This document shows positions 1 through 14,026 of a DNA stretch of 64,000 nucleotides, one piece after another. The stretch lies in NCBI RefSeq assembly GCF_964656455.1, contig NC_135715.1, forward strand, positions 74,723,414 through 74,787,413. The letters run 5' to 3'. The position numbers and the translations under genes were made by a program. The notes beneath the pieces are model-generated. The model saw nothing but the letters and a program-made list of their open reading frames with translations. It was not told the origin of the DNA and made no database searches. This stretch comes from Halichoerus grypus (lineage: Eukaryota > Chordata > Mammalia > Carnivora > Phocidae). Position 1 is the stretch's first letter. Each line of letters begins with the position of its first letter.

Positions 1-309
1 AAAAAGACCACATCTTATATAACTGCATTCATATGAAATGTCCCTAATAGGTAAATCTGTACAGATAAGAAAGCAGAATTGTGGCTGTTTAGTACTGAGG
101 GAGGTTAGGGGAGGGTAAAGGAAGATGGGGATTGATTAATAATAGATAATAGGGTTTCTTTTGGGGGTGATTAAAATATTCTAAAATTGGTTGTGGTGAT
201 GGTTACAAAACTCTCTGAATATACTAAAAGCCATTGAACTATACACTCTAAATGGGTGAATTGTATGATATGTGAATTATATCTCAATAAAGTTGTTTAA
301 AAAAAAAGA
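1..309 (+). repeat. Old LINE-1 3' end (L1MA/L1MB-like)
   Basis: The text matches the 3' UTR shared by ancient mammalian L1 subfamilies: a block reading GGTGATTAAAATATTC, a block reading GGTTGTGGTGATGGTTAC, then GTGAATTATATCTCAATAAAG and an A tail ending at 309. The left edge is cut by the window, so its length is unknown. Confidence 0.85.
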
Positions 310-1332
310 AAGGATGGGAGATCATCATTAAACCAGGAAGCATGGCCTTTCATTTCCAAATGCTCTGGTCATTCCTCACTATGTCAGGTCCCTTTCAGCT
401 ACACCAAGTTTCCTGACTTAGAGGTAACACCAAGTTCTCATTCACTGTTTCAGACACATTTGAATTCTTCCTCCCCCACCACCCCCAGGTCCTTGAACAT
501 CCTACAACCACAGCACAACAGCTACATTCTCTTCTACCATGGAGCCTCCACCAGCCGCCACCCCAGTTCTCCTTGGCCTTTGATGACCTGTTCCAAATTA
601 CGGAAAGGGATCAAGAGAGCAGGATAAAATGAGAGAGAACTATCATCATGTGAAGACAGTTCAGGGTTCTGAGTAGGGAGGTGTATTCATGGGGGAATGG
701 CAACAAACTCTTTGGTCTCAGATAAGAACCACTGGGAGTGCGGAGCAAGGTTGGGGAGACAAGGGAGAGATTTTCCTAATAGCTTTCTCCCAGACTTACT
801 GGCCATCCCAAACATGAGAGGTCTGGGTAGAGAGGACTGGCAGATGATCTCACTAGGGACTTTTAGTAAGGCAGAAACAGCAAGACCATCTTGTCAATGT
901 GACGACCATGATCGAATCCCCAACTGGGATTCTTAAAGGATTAATGCAGTGAGGAATTTAAAAGCATCCTGATAACTGACTTCTGACAAAATACCCAAGA
1001 AAACAATGTACAAAAACTGTGTAACCATAAAATATAAGAGCAAGCATAAATGAGATTATTAATCCAATGATATGGATTATGCCTTTACCATGTACCAGGT
1101 ACTGCCTACGCACAGTGTTTTCAGAAAAGGGAAGCTCTCCTCTCACCTTTCAAGTTGTTTGCTGCACAATCATGGTGGTGCTGCTCATCTTTCTAGTAGC
1201 TTATTTTCTTTATCATTCTGACTCTCAAATCTCTATCAGAACTGGACCTCACATGGCCAGTAGTCAGTGGAATGCAGCAATGCCCACCCTCAAAAACCTT
1301 GCCAGATTTCATGAAAAAACAACAGAGTCCTT

Positions 1333-1398
1333 CACCTGAAACTAATATAACATTGTATGTTAAGTAGCTGGAATTAAAAACAAAAAAAAAAAAAAAAA
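1333..1398 (+). repeat. Very short L1 3' tail fragment with A tail
   Basis: The motif CACCTGAAACTAATATAAC followed by a GTATGTTAA block and a run of 18 A is the terminal part of a carnivore L1 3' UTR. Only about 66 bases are present, so this is a severely 5'-truncated insertion. Confidence 0.7.
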
Positions 1399-1818
1399 CG
1401 AACAAAGCTATCTGGTTAGATCCTAACACAAAAATTGGTATAGCATGGACCCAACCAAAGCTCCTTACTGACTGAATAGAAATATCCACTATATATCCCA
1501 CAGGTCTTAGAAGTTGAGCTCAAATATCCAGAACCAAGGACCCATGTACATAGGGCTCTTCTAACTTATTCTAGTTAATCTCCCAGGAGAGAGGCTCTGG
1601 CTCTTCTTTTATCTTCTCAGAAGACAATAAACAAAACTGTAAAAACCACTAACTGTTTTCCCCCAAATCTGTGAATGGACAGTTAAACTAGTATTTTTGT
1701 TTTGCTTGTTTTTTAAGTGAAACTTTACCCCTATAATTTCTACGCATTGTCTTTTTTAATAAAAGCACAGGAGATAGCCACGTTGGACTGTGAACCACAC
1801 ACAGCCTGCGCATGCCTA

Positions 1819-3149
<1,331 letters not shown>

Positions 3150-3385
3150 GTCTAGAGCCCCGTTCTGTGCTCAGATGGCTCAGGGTCTGGTCCCAACTCT
3201 CTACTTATTACCTCTGTGACCCTGAGCAAGTTACTTAGCCTCTTTAAACAGCAATTCTTTAGTGTAAAACAGAGCTAAGAATAGGTAACCTCATAGCACT
3301 TTTGTTACAAACAAATGAGCTAATTGGTGCCACCTGCTTAGCACTGGGCTTGGCACATAATAAGCACTCAATGAAGCCCATTCTT
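3150..3385 (+). repeat. MIR SINE
   Basis: The MIR core is readable as CCTCTGTGACCCTGAGCAAG, then TTACTTAGCCTCTTTAAAC, CTCATAGCAC and GGCTTGGCACATAATAAGC. The order is that of the MIR consensus on the plus strand. It is a diverged, ancient mammalian copy. Confidence 0.85.
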
Positions 3386-4448
3386 CCTCTGGTTACTGTT
3401 TATGCACTAAGAATTTCCTACATCCAGGAAAATACACAGTGGTACTGCTTCAGGCGGTGAATAAATGCCATCACTGACAATGCCTTCTTTGTCAAGGTAA
3501 TAACAGAACCATAATTGATAGAAGAGTGTCCTAAGAATAACAGTTGACTTTTAGTAAAAATAAAGGAAACTTCATACCTTTTCACTCTTCATTAGTTGCA
3601 TAATTCTGAATCTCAAACAAAACATCTATGTTTACCCTATCTGTGCAAACAGCCTGCCCTTTAGAATCTGGGTAGAAAAACTCCCACCCACTCAGGGAAA
3701 TCCCGGTGTGGCAGCCTGGGTGCGCTCACCGGGGAGCTCAGACAAGTCTGGGCAATTCCGAGGAGTGTGCTTGCCAGGGGTCGATGCGTGGTGGACAGAA
3801 AAACCTCCTGGGAAATATTTTACTCAAAGGGATGAGGCAAGCTCTGCAGATCTGGTCCGTGGCCAACATGCCAATACTGTCATGGAGGCACGGTCTAGCC
3901 CAGTGCCCTTTACTCCCATTGCCACCCCCTCCCCATGGACTTATGGAGGAAAAAGTTGAAGAATACAAATCCCTGAGATAAGGAGACCCCTGTCTGTGGC
4001 GTTTTTGTAAGGGGGCACGTACAAATGAAGATACGCAGCGGCAGTAGTATTATAAAGGGTACTTTCTCTACGTGGGAGTATTTCTGGCCCACTCAGGAAG
4101 ACAGACTGGACCCTTCTTCCTCAGCCCGAGTGCTGGCAGCTGACCACCTATCAGTGCGTGAGGCTCTGGGCCATGAGCAGGGAGGGTGCCCAGCAGTGGG
4201 ACTGTGAATGGCAGAAAGGTGGTTACTGAGACATGTACAATCTTCCCCTTCCCCCCACAATCAGTCAATCCATTAACTGTGTAGGGAAGGACCTGAAAGG
4301 GAGCTGGAGTTTCAACAGCGACAGGCAGGGACACACAGTCACCCACGTGGCCCCTCTTCCTGAGGGCCTCCTAGGCCACAGCCTGCAGTGGCCTGGGGAA
4401 CACGGATGATACTAAGTTGAAATGTTTTCAGGTTGAACCACACAAAGT
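3386..4448. other. Unique intron, moderately GC-rich
   Basis: No repeat family or gene was recognised. Overlapping open frames on both strands around 3700-4350 give low-complexity peptides without a domain and are judged chance frames in GC-richer sequence. Confidence 0.45.
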
Positions 4449-4848
4449 GCTATGGACGGAATGTTTGTATCCCCTGAAGATTCAGACATTGAAACCCTAA
4501 TCCCCAGTGTGATGGTATTTGAAGGTGGGGGCCTTTGGGAGGTCATTAGGTCACAGGGGGGAAGCACTCACAATGAGATTAGTGCCCTTAACAAGAAGCT
4601 ACAAGAGAGTTTCTTCCTTCTCTCCCTTTCTCTCTCCCCGCCCCACCCCACTCTGCCCCTTCAGCCACAGGAGGACACAGCATGAAGGCAGCCAGTCCAT
4701 AAACCAGGAAGAGGGCCATTGTCAGACGATGGATCTGCGGGCACCTTGATCTTAGACTTCCCAGCCTTCAGAACCACGAGGAATGGATTTGTGTTGTGGA
4801 AGCCACCCAGTCTATGGTATTTTTGGTATAGCGGACTGAGCAAAGACA
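4449..4848 (+). repeat. MaLR solo LTR (MST-like, ERVL-MaLR)
   Basis: The element begins TGCTATGGACGGAATGTTTG and continues with the MaLR signposts GGGCCTTTGGGAGGTCATTA, GAGATTAGTGCCC, AACCAGGAAG, CCTTGATCTTAGACTTCCC and CCACCCAGTCTATGGTAT, ending near GACTGAGCAAAGACA. About 400 bases match the order and length of an MST-type LTR of an ancient endogenous retrovirus family. No internal viral region is present. Confidence 0.9.
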
Positions 4849-5268
4849 AAGACAACTCCTGGAGCCCACTGGTGATGCAGCACTACTACTCTTGGCATAA
4901 TGGATATAGAGATGAAAAGGCATGGCTTGTGACCAAGACAACGTGAGGGCACACAGACTGAGCACGCAACAACTGCTCTCATGCTTATTATCTAATAAAA
5001 TGTAGTAACTGCACGACAGATACATGCGTAGTACCGAACATGGAAGAGAAGGCTGCTGGTACACGGACGGGATGGGAGGGCAGCACCCGGCGTCCTGGAG
5101 CAGGAGATGCCCATGGGAGTGAATGATGCCCCCGAGGCTGTGCTGAACTGCAGACTGTTAGAAACATGGCAGCCATGCTCTCCGGTTATAGAGAGAGCAC
5201 CAAACATTACTGTTACTATGTGGGCCATTCTGCCTTCCTGGTACATTTTGCATTACATTTTCCTTTCC
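4849..5268. other. Unique intron
   Basis: About 420 bases lie between the MaLR LTR and the L1 tail. Nothing recognisable is present. Confidence 0.4.
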
Positions 5269-5485
5269 TTTTTTTTTTTTTTTCAAGTTTTTATTTAAAT
5301 TCCAGTTAGTTAACATACAGTGTAATATTAACTTCAGGCATAGAACTGGGTGATTCATCACTTCCATACAACAGCCGGTGCTCATCACATGCCCTCCTTA
5401 ATCCCCATCACCCATTTCCCCCACCCCCCCACTTCCCCTCCAGCAGCCCTCAGTTCGTTCTCTATAGTTATGAGTCTATTTTCTG
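5269..5485 (-). repeat. Young carnivore L1 3' end
   Basis: A T run at about 5269-5285 (the A tail of a minus-strand insertion) is followed by the reverse complement of the L1 3' UTR, including TTAGTTAACATACAGTGTAA, GGTGCTCATCACA and GCCCTCCTTAATCCCCATC. The insertion is truncated after about 200 bases and runs in the same direction as ATP8A2 transcription. Confidence 0.88.
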
Positions 5486-7687
5486 GTTGATCCTTCTTTT
5501 CTTTGTATCTTACTCCTTTTGCTTGAGATGTTCTCTACTTCTCACCTCCGTTCCTACCTGAACCATCCTGTTCTCTCACTTCATCTGTGCAGAATCACAC
5601 GTTTGCCTGTGAGACTGAACACCTTCCTTACCACTAAAACCTCTCCAGATGCATCCTCCTAACTCCACCCTTGACTTGTCTCCAGCCTCTACTTTGGTTT
5701 TAATTCCTCAGCTTCCAGTGCCCACTCAGCAATAATCTTTGATCAAACCCAGACTAGCTGGGTTCACTGCACATGTGTGGCAGAATATAGGTCCCTTCTG
5801 TGCAGTTCTCAAGCAAGCCAATCGAAGGTATTACTATCACAAACAGTTCCTTATTCTCAAATGGACTATGATTCAAAAGTCTATTTGTAAGTTAGTTATT
5901 GGGCACTTAGAATCTATTTTCCCAATGGAACGATGTTACAAATTGTGGTTGGATCCCAGGGCCTGTTAATGCCTATTTAGCCTAGTCGCTAAAATTTATA
6001 CTGCAGTCTCTTATTTTAATAAAAAACCAATTACTGAAAGTTACAATGGACTTAGCTATTATGAGGGGCATAGGGAGTTGGTACCAGGAGTTTCATTCCC
6101 AGAAAGATACAGAACATTCCAAACTACTTCATTAGAATTTGCCTATTAGGCATTAATATAAAAAAAATCTATTTCCAGGTTTTCATATGTGTTCTACAAT
6201 TTTATTTTCCTTCACAATTAAAAACACGCGTGATTTACAGCCAAAGTGAGCAAGTGCAACTACAGACTGTTCGCGTAGGCACGCCAATCACTCTCCTCTC
6301 CCTTGCTTGTGCTGTACTGGGAACCCTGCATTTCTTACCAGCAAACTCAGCACTTGCCTTTGCATTCCCAGCTTTTTAAACAAAATCATGTAAACACCAT
6401 AGACAGTGCCACCCTTGAGCTCGGAAAATGGCTGTCTGTCGGCTCACAGATCAGAGGTTCGCCTGAAGTACAGTTGAAGTTCAACCTGCTCAACTTACGT
6501 GCAGATGGGATCCGCAAGATGGTTCTACTGTGAGTTACTCTGGATTTAATAAACTGGGAAAGATGAAGATTTCTAGAATCTGGATGCCTGTCTACCAATT
6601 TGCAGGTAGCAGGAATCTTTCCTCAAAATGAAACCATTCCAGCAACACTGAAATCTGTCAAGGCAGGTGACCCTCTCCCTCCACAAGCTTGGCAGTGTCA
6701 TAAGGAATTTCTTAGACACTGAGCTAGCAGCAGCTGCCTCAGACCCCACTTTGATGTTCTGCAAATTCCAACGGGCTCAGAGCTGATGATGCTGAAAGCT
6801 GGACGGTTCAAGTTTCATGAGTGGCAATTCAGCCAAATCTTACTTCGCCTTCAGGAGCAAACTCCCTTCTCCTGAATTAACCTTGAGCTAATGAGTATCT
6901 AACCATAATGCCCATCCTCTAGACCATGGGTTCAAAATGGTTTTGCTGTCCTTCCATTCCAGCCAGCCATCTATTTTTCTTGTCCCTTACCAACCGTCAG
7001 ATGCGCCTTCTCTCACCACTGCGTTCTATCATTCCTGTCATTCCCACTGCCCAGCCTCCCAGACCAGCCATGGCGGCATTCTCCTTATTCCGGCCACTTG
7101 ATTTTTGTACTATCATTTTCCTTTCCAATACAATCACACCTGTTTCCTGACAGCATTAACACTCTCAATACTTTTGCACTTATAAACTCTAATGGACACA
7201 AAAGTTTGTAAAGCTAAAGACAAAGCACAAATCCGGCAAACCCATTATAGGCAAATAAAGGTGAAGGCTGAAAACAAGGTAATTCCTCATGGCCCCTACT
7301 GGCAGCTGTAGGGGCTGCTCTAGACGTTGCTTTGTTCTAATCTATGAATATCTCTAAACTTAAGTTCATTAGAAAGAGGAATCTGTTAAATGTGTAATGT
7401 TTCAAGGATTTCCTGTGATACTAATAATTTCAAGGGAGATGGGATGCTATCTCACAGGCATGGAGCAAACATTCTTAAGAGATAATCTGGCCTCTTGCCA
7501 CCAAGCAGCCACGTACTTGTTTGATCACCTTTTACTGCCACCCCCATCAGGCACTCTCTACACTGGCTGTCTCCACCTCCCACAAATTGTTTCTATTTCT
7601 GATAAAAAAATTGTTTATCTTCTCAGATTGCCAAGTTACTGAATTCTCATTAACATAAAAGACTACAGAGTTATGTTTTTGTTCATT
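5486..7687. other. 2.2 kb unique intron
   Basis: No repeat family, splice-bounded exon or conserved protein motif was recognised. Several frames of 60-76 residues occur on both strands without domain similarity. The sequence has balanced composition and low simple-repeat content. Confidence 0.45.
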
Positions 7688-8515
7688 GTCTTGAGTTATA
7701 GTTAACATACAATAAAGTTGAGCCATTTTAAGTGTACAATTCAATGAGTTTTGGCAAAGATATGCAGTCACATAACCTCCTGCATAACCAAAACACAGAA
7801 CATTTCCATTGCCTCAAAACATTCCTTCCTGCCATCCAGCATGCAATCCTATCCTGCCCCCCCCCCACCACCACCACCCAGACCTGGCCCCTGGCAATCA
7901 TCGATCCACTCTGTCACTATAGTTTTGCCTTTTCTAGAATGCCATATAAATAGAATCAGACTTTACAGTCTCATCTGTCTGGCCTATTCCCTTAGCCTAA
8001 GGCTTTGAGATCTGTCAGGTGTTTCTGTGCTTATTAATTCCTTTCTGTTCCTGACTGGTAGTCCACTGTATGAATATACCACAATTTGTTTAATTCACTC
8101 ACTCATTATCACATTTCTGGGTTGTTTCCAGTTTTAGGATATTATGAATAATTCTATAAATATTTATATACTGGTCTTTGCGTGGACATATGCTCCTATC
8201 TTTCCTGGGTAGACACCTAAGATTGGAATTACTCGGTCATGCCCCCAACAGACACACAGAGCAAGGTACGTCTAACTTTACAGAGACGGTGAGGCTGTTT
8301 CCAACAGAAAGACGTGGTTGTGGCATTCCGCTTTCTTACCAGTGCCGTGTGCGTGCTTTGGCTGCTCCTCATCCTTGTCAACACTGGCAAACTGTCAGTC
8401 TTTGTAATTCCAGCCATCCCCACGGGTGTGCGGTGTTAGATTTGCTAGTTTGCATTTGCATTTCCCAAGTGACTAATGGTGTTGAGTATTTTCTAATGCT
8501 TACAAATTAAATGAA
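7688..8515 (-). repeat. Old L1 (L1MC/L1ME-like) 3' part, about 0.8 kb
   Basis: Read on the plus strand, this is the reverse complement of an ancient L1 3' region: GTTAACATACAATAAAG, TTTTAAGTGTACAATTCAA, CCTGGCAATCATCGATCCAC-like text, TGAATATACCACAATTTG, GGGTTGTTTCCAGTTTTAGG and GGAATTACTCGGTCATG. The last blocks are the antisense of the end of ORF2. The open frame at 8178-8510 lies inside this antisense L1 and is not a gene. Confidence 0.85.
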
Positions 8516-8820
8516 TTTGTTTGCTGGGATTTTAAGACATACAAGTAAGCAAAGTAAAATAATGCAGGTAGTATATGGGGGGCATTCTTGTGCAGGGCGA
8601 TAACCACTGCGTACACAGGCGAGCCCCAAGAACCTCTCCTCAGGGGAGCTGCGATATCCTATTTTTCAACTTCTTTTTAACATCTCATATCTCTAAAAGA
8701 TCTACGTTTTCCTGAAAAGGCATCCCAGCAGTGTGAGAAGAGCGACTCAGGAGGTGGGGGATATGGAAGAAAACTGGCAACAGCTGTTAATGAGCAAGTA
8801 TCATTTATTGGAAAAAAAGA

Positions 8821-8843
8821 AAAGAGAGAGAGAGAGAGAGAGA
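8821..8843. repeat. (GA)n microsatellite
   Basis: About ten perfect GA units follow a short A-rich stretch at 8812-8822. Confidence 0.95.
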
Positions 8844-9465
8844 CTATTTATTCACATAGCCTTCAGAGCCTAGAAAAAGTCTGAAAACATGCGATCACTG
8901 TTATCTATTGAAAGACAATCTAACAGTTGTGACTGAGCTCAAGTCATTAAGGTCAAAAAATTCCCTGAAAATATGTACTTTCCTTTTCATGAAGGATATT
9001 AAATAGCAAAGCTACTAGGCTTACTTTATTTTCTTTCCAAAAAACCAGATTTTTATTTTAGCACTAGGAATCCTCTTACATGCTAAACAAATATATTCTT
9101 GAATAGCTGTATACAAGATCTCAAAAATAATTTATATGCTTTAAGAAGCATTGCTATTCCAATCTTGACTGTGAATCTTTTTTTTTCTTTTGCAATTTTT
9201 TAAAAATGTGGAATTCTTCTTAAAGTGGATAACCCTTTTTCTATAAGAAAATGATTTTGCAGTGTGACCCTCCTGCAAGAAGAAAGCAAAATCAACATTT
9301 GTAAGTGATCAGTCAGCTGCGGTATAAAATGACCCTCTGTAATTCCACAGAACAGTTGCTGGGCACACATTTGTCCAGACTGGATCTCTGGGAGTCACCG
9401 TATACTTCAGAGGCACAAGGAATCACAGCCACGGTTGATATCACACTAACTAGGAATAATGTGAC
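8844..9465. other. Unique AT-rich intron
   Basis: No recognised repeat or gene. T-rich tracts occur around 9177-9205. Confidence 0.4.
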
Positions 9466-9612
9466 TATGAACATAACCACTTTAGCTTAATTAATCTTCT
9501 GACCTTTTAGGATTTAAATTTTTAACTTTGGACGTATCAATGAGATAGCCACTGCACTATTTTTAAAATCTGCTTGGTTCCTGGAGTTATTACCAAGTGC
9601 CCAGACCAAACA
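9466..9612 (+). repeat. Diverged direct repeat, copy 1
   Basis: This shares an ordered series of words with 9976-10118: TGAACATAA, a TTAATTA block with AATCTYCTG, GGAYTTAAA, TTTTAACTTT, AGCCACTGCAC, and GTGCCCAGAC. Estimated identity by eye is about two thirds over 145 bases. The family is not recognised; it could be an unlabelled interspersed repeat or an old local duplication. Confidence 0.6.
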
Positions 9613-9975
9613 CAATGGTGACCAAGTTTATAAATTTAAAAAGAAACAACTGCAGAAAATAATCTCTAGACAATTAAAATTTGCAGAGTGTTTTTAACAA
9701 ACTACGTGCTTAGGTGTGTCAGATAAACTTTAGCAAAGGAATGTAGAGTGCTACTGATCTCACACAGAAAGATAAACTACCAGCTGCAAACCAAAGATCT
9801 ACATTTGGCTCACAGTGACAAATGCTGGTATCTGTTATGTCAGCATAGAAAGCATAGCATAAGTAATGCAAAGTCATTTCAATTCCTGAACTACTTATTT
9901 GCTTAATGATAAAACCAGTTTCTTAAAAAACATGCTCACTTTTTGAACAACCCCTTACAGATGCCATGTAAAAAA

Positions 9976-10118
9976 AATGAACATAATAATCTTAATTAGT
10001 TAATCTCCTGCCCTTAAGGACTTAAAGTTTTAACTTTAATATTTCAATAATACAGCCACTGCACCTACTCCTAAAGTCTTCTTGACTCTTAGAGGAATTA
10101 AAACGTGCCCAGACTGTG
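9976..10118 (+). repeat. Diverged direct repeat, copy 2
   Basis: This is the partner of 9466-9612, in the same orientation and about 510 bases downstream. Matching words occur in the same order with small indels. It ends just before a long A run and a CAN-SINE. Confidence 0.6.
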
Positions 10119-10179
10119 TTTAACTTCTGCAAACAACAAACGAAAACAGTAAAAAAAAAAAAAAAAAAAAAAAGTTCTA

Positions 10180-10380
10180 GGGGCACATGGGTGGCTCAGT
10201 CAGTCAAGCGTCTGCTTTTGGCTCAGGTCATGATTCAGGGTCCTGGGATCAAGCCCCGCATAGGGCTCCCTGCTCAGTGGAAAGCCTACTTCTCCCTCTG
10301 CCACTCCCCCCTGCTTGTGTTCCCTCTCTCGCTGTGTTTCTCTCTGTCAAATAAATAAATAAAATCTTAAAAAAAAAAAA
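10180..10380 (+). mobile_element. CAN-SINE (SINEC), complete with A tail
   Basis: The head GGGGCACATGGGTGGCTCAG is the tRNA-Lys-derived A-box region, followed by GGCTCAGGTCATGATTC, GCTCCCTGCTCAGTGG, a pyrimidine-rich part with CTCTCTCGCTGTG, AATAAATAAATAAAATCTT and an A run. It is flanked by AAGTTCTA on both sides (ends at 10179 and 10387), a short target-site duplication. It inserted next to a pre-existing A run at 10151-10173. Confidence 0.95.
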
Positions 10381-10387
10381 AGTTCTA

Positions 10388-13317
10388 AAAGAGACAGTGA
10401 AGGCAGATCATTAAAAAAAAAAATCCCAAATCCATGTGTGGCAGCTGCAGGCTGTGTGAGGGAGTAACAGGGCATAGGGAAGGTTGTAGCCACGTGAAGA
10501 AAATGCGATCTTGGGCTCCCACTACTACCTACTGAAGCAAAAAGACTGCACACGAAGGGCTGAGACTGGCCACCACCCACAGCTCCCAGGCTGCAGCTGA
10601 GCCACCATGGGCAGGTTCTGGAAAGCACCTGCCAGTGGGACCTCCTCAATTTTCCTTGAATCAGTAGGAGTTGGGGGTACAGAGAGAGTTATGTGAGAGG
10701 AAAAGAACAGCTGTATACAAATCCTCTGCTGTGTTAGGAAAAAATTTCATGTTTATGTGGAACACTGTTAGCACATTTAAAACTGGGAATACTTTCTAAA
10801 TGACAGTCTCTAGTCGGTAAAGCCAGTGGCATACGTTATTATATAGATACAGATCTTAAAAATAAAACCAAATAAATAAGCAAAAAGTGTAGAAAAACTT
10901 CCATTTCCACCGGAGACCACCACACTGATGGATGTGCAAGGAGGAACTCTCAGCACATACAACCAGCCAGAAGGCTCCCCCAAATGTGCAGAATCCATAA
11001 CCAACTAGGGTAGGTAAGGGCAGGCTCAGGGGTCAGGCTAGAATGCACCTCACCATTCTCTTCTCTACACAGACTGGCAAGGATTCAAGGTTATGGAGAT
11101 AGAGATTTACATCAAAATATAGAGCCAAAAAAAAAAAAAAAAAAAAATCCTTTACTTATCCTTTAACCATTAAGAGCCTATTATGTGCAGAGGTTTCTAG
11201 GGGTGGAGAGGCCCCCAGGGAAGGAAAGAGCGACAGGGAGGAGGGCACACAAGAGCCCGAGGCCTGGCTCACAGCGGTGATACCTTAGCAGGAGCTGATG
11301 CCGGCCCGGAAGGCGTGAGGAAGCCCAGGCACAGCTTGGAAGGTGCTGGGGGTGGGGAGGCTGGGCGGACAGCAGACATGACAGGAAGCATTTGCACGTC
11401 CTGCCAGAGCTCACAGGGAGCCAGCAGAAGCTTCCACGTATACAAATACCGCACTCAGATGTTCGTACGTGGAAGCTCACCCACCAACAGCAGAGATGAT
11501 GAACTGGACAGGGAAACAGACCAGCAAGAAGCCTTCAGATGATGAGAGTCTACCCTTTGACTGGGACAAGAGAGACAAAACCAAGAAACGCATTTCAGAA
11601 GGAGACGCAGCACCTGGTGAGCGGTCAGAGGGTGAGGGAGGGTACGGGGATAAGTGGTGTCGGGTCTGGGAGGTAAAGGAGGCCAGTTGCTGGGAAAGGG
11701 ACAGAGGAGGACTGGGGGAGGGGCGGGAGCCTGTGTTTGGGGGGTCAGAAGAGATTTCATTCTGACTTTGTGTACAGAGAGTTGGCTCTGTGGTTCAAGA
11801 GCAACCTACCATTCCCTGCAAGACTAGTGAGGAGGCCTGGAGGGAGAGTAGGGGATGAGGGGCCCCGGACCACCCGGCGCTGCTCTCTAGGGACACTGCT
11901 CCTCAGAAGTCCCTCTGCCTCCTGCGCCCCCATCAATGTCTGCAGAGCTCTGAGTGAACATCCGGCAGCCATCCCTTGTCCTTTGTGGATCATATAACCT
12001 CTCAATCAATGCTGCTTAAAGAATGGAAAAAGAAACCATTTGGGTAGTTTCCTTACCACTCCCTCTGGGTGAAAAAAGCAAACAAACAAATCACTCAGCA
12101 TACAGCAGGTGCTGAGAAAATGCTTGCCACCCCTTGTTTGGGGAGTATTTGCTGCTTCCTGAACTCCTGACCCGGGCCAGAACAATCGCTCACTGTCTGT
12201 GGTGAGTCATCTCTTCTCTGCTTCTGCTGGTCCCTTCTGCACATCACTGCACTCGCCTTGTGACAAGGTCTTTCTATTCATATTTTGTAAAGTGTCTGAG
12301 GCCTCAGCGTGGTGGACCACTCACACAGTAAGTAGCCATGGGACGCCAACGGCGAGGATGCAGCCATGCACGGAACGGCAAAGGCCCTTTCTCAAGCAGC
12401 TTACGTGTTAGTGAGGAGACAGGCAGGAAGCAAACAGACACCCAACACGTGCTGTGTGGTATGTGCCATGGAGGAAAGGCAGGTAGGGTTTAGCAGGAGT
12501 CCATCAGGAACTGGACAGGACGGCTCTCAGACAGGAAGACCAAGACTGGCTTTCGGGCAGAAGTATTAACAGTTTATGCTTAAGCGGACAAAAGGTCCCA
12601 ATGGTCAATTTGAGCGGCCAGGAAATAAAATCAATAGGTTGAGTTTAGGTAATTCATCCCATATTTTTTAAAAAAAACTTTTGAAGCCAAAATTGAAAAG
12701 CCAGGTGATTTCACATGAAAACTGTGATACCCAGCTTCTCTTAAAAAATTACAGTACCTGGGAACCTCAGACCCGTGTTCATGCAAAGCAACACCCAGCT
12801 ACCCCTAATAAATACATGCTGGCCATAGCGCCCCTATCCCCTCGCCAGTACTGGAATGCCAAGCATCACTGGTCACCGGGTATGTGCTGCTCTGTGGCCC
12901 TGACCCACCGATCCATTAAAAGTGGGGAAAAAAATTACTAGGGCAGGCCAGAGCTTCCTGGTGAGGGGGACACAGAGCTCCGTTTGCATTCCCACCATGT
13001 CCCTGACCCTGCGGGTCTGTGCTATAGCCTCCCAGCTTGGTGAGCGCAGCGTTCCTAAATTTCTAATGGGACACAAATCGGAGTCCCACCAGGGTTCTAC
13101 CCAGATTCTCATTAGGGTTGTCATGGACTGTTGCTAATACAGGCATGGTGCCAGACCCTTTATTTTACCTAGCTGATGAAGGTTCAGTCCCTAAAATTAA
13201 ACTCCTAATACTGAGAAAACATACAGATTCCCAGATTTAAGACCCAAAAGCTATCCAGAGGAATGAGGATTTCCCGAAGCTTCTTAAATTGCTTTCTGTA
13301 GAGATTTCACCTTTAAC
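10388..13317. other. 2.9 kb unique intron, GC-richer at 11160-11960
   Basis: An A run at 11129-11149 and weak L2-like text around 12360-12490 are the only repeat hints. The GC-richer part at 11160-11960 gives overlapping frames on both strands without domains or convincing splice structure. No gene is supported. Confidence 0.45.
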
Positions 13318-13350
13318 GTGCGTGCGCGCGCACACACACACACACACACA
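13318..13350. repeat. (CG/CA)n microsatellite
   Basis: A GTGCGCGCGC block runs directly into about eleven CA units. Alternating purine-pyrimidine sequence of this kind can adopt Z-DNA. Confidence 0.95.
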
Positions 13351-13555
13351 ATTTTCCAGATGGCTAGCATTTCTATAGGGAAAAATAAGTGTCAGCTTTA
13401 GTATTGAAAATGTTGAATACGATGGCATATTGGATGGAGTTAATAACTTCGAATGTGCCTATGAGAACCTCTTTCTTCATATACACATTTTTGGGCTCCT
13501 AAGCCTTAGTGCTAAATGCTTGAGAGAAGAAATGAAAAGTTATTGAGGAAAAAAA

Positions 13556-13760
13556 TACATATATATACACACACACCTATATATACATACACATACACAC
13601 ACTATATATTTGACATACTAGAGAAAAGGCATAAAATATACAAAATATTTATTATAAAATATGTATTATATACTATACCAAATATGTGAATATATGTGTA
13701 TACCTATATATATAATACATATATATATATATATATATATGTGCATGTGTATAATATAAA
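13556..13760. repeat. Compound (TA)n/(CA)n-rich tract
   Basis: Alternating TA, CA and TACA stretches occupy about 200 bases, with a near-perfect (AT)n core of about 14 units ending near 13741. This is a long AT-rich alternating tract prone to length change. Confidence 0.9.
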
Positions 13761-14026
13761 ACAGAAGCCACTTTTGTGAACCTTAAGAAATGATACTCAA
13801 TTCTACAAACTCTATGCTGTTATATGCAGGTGATATTCAAAGTCCTGGGGACAAAAAGATGGAGAACCCCCTTGCCTTCCACCCCAGGCACACATGAACG
13901 AAAACCAGGCTAAGTACTATTATGGAGGACTGTGAAGAAAAGAACAATAATGTACAAGATGGAGAGCAGGGAAAACTACCAAAATGCTTAGCGGAGATTA
14001 GGGATGGACCAAAGGGCACTCTGTCA

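Noticed and set aside
11160..11960. GC-richer segment with overlapping frames on both strands, considered as a CpG-island gene start
   Set aside because: CpG density is modest, there is no consistent exon structure, and the peptides are low-complexity without domains.
12660..12910. Faint similarity to an old DNA transposon
   Set aside because: Only scattered words match and no terminal repeats or duplication could be found.
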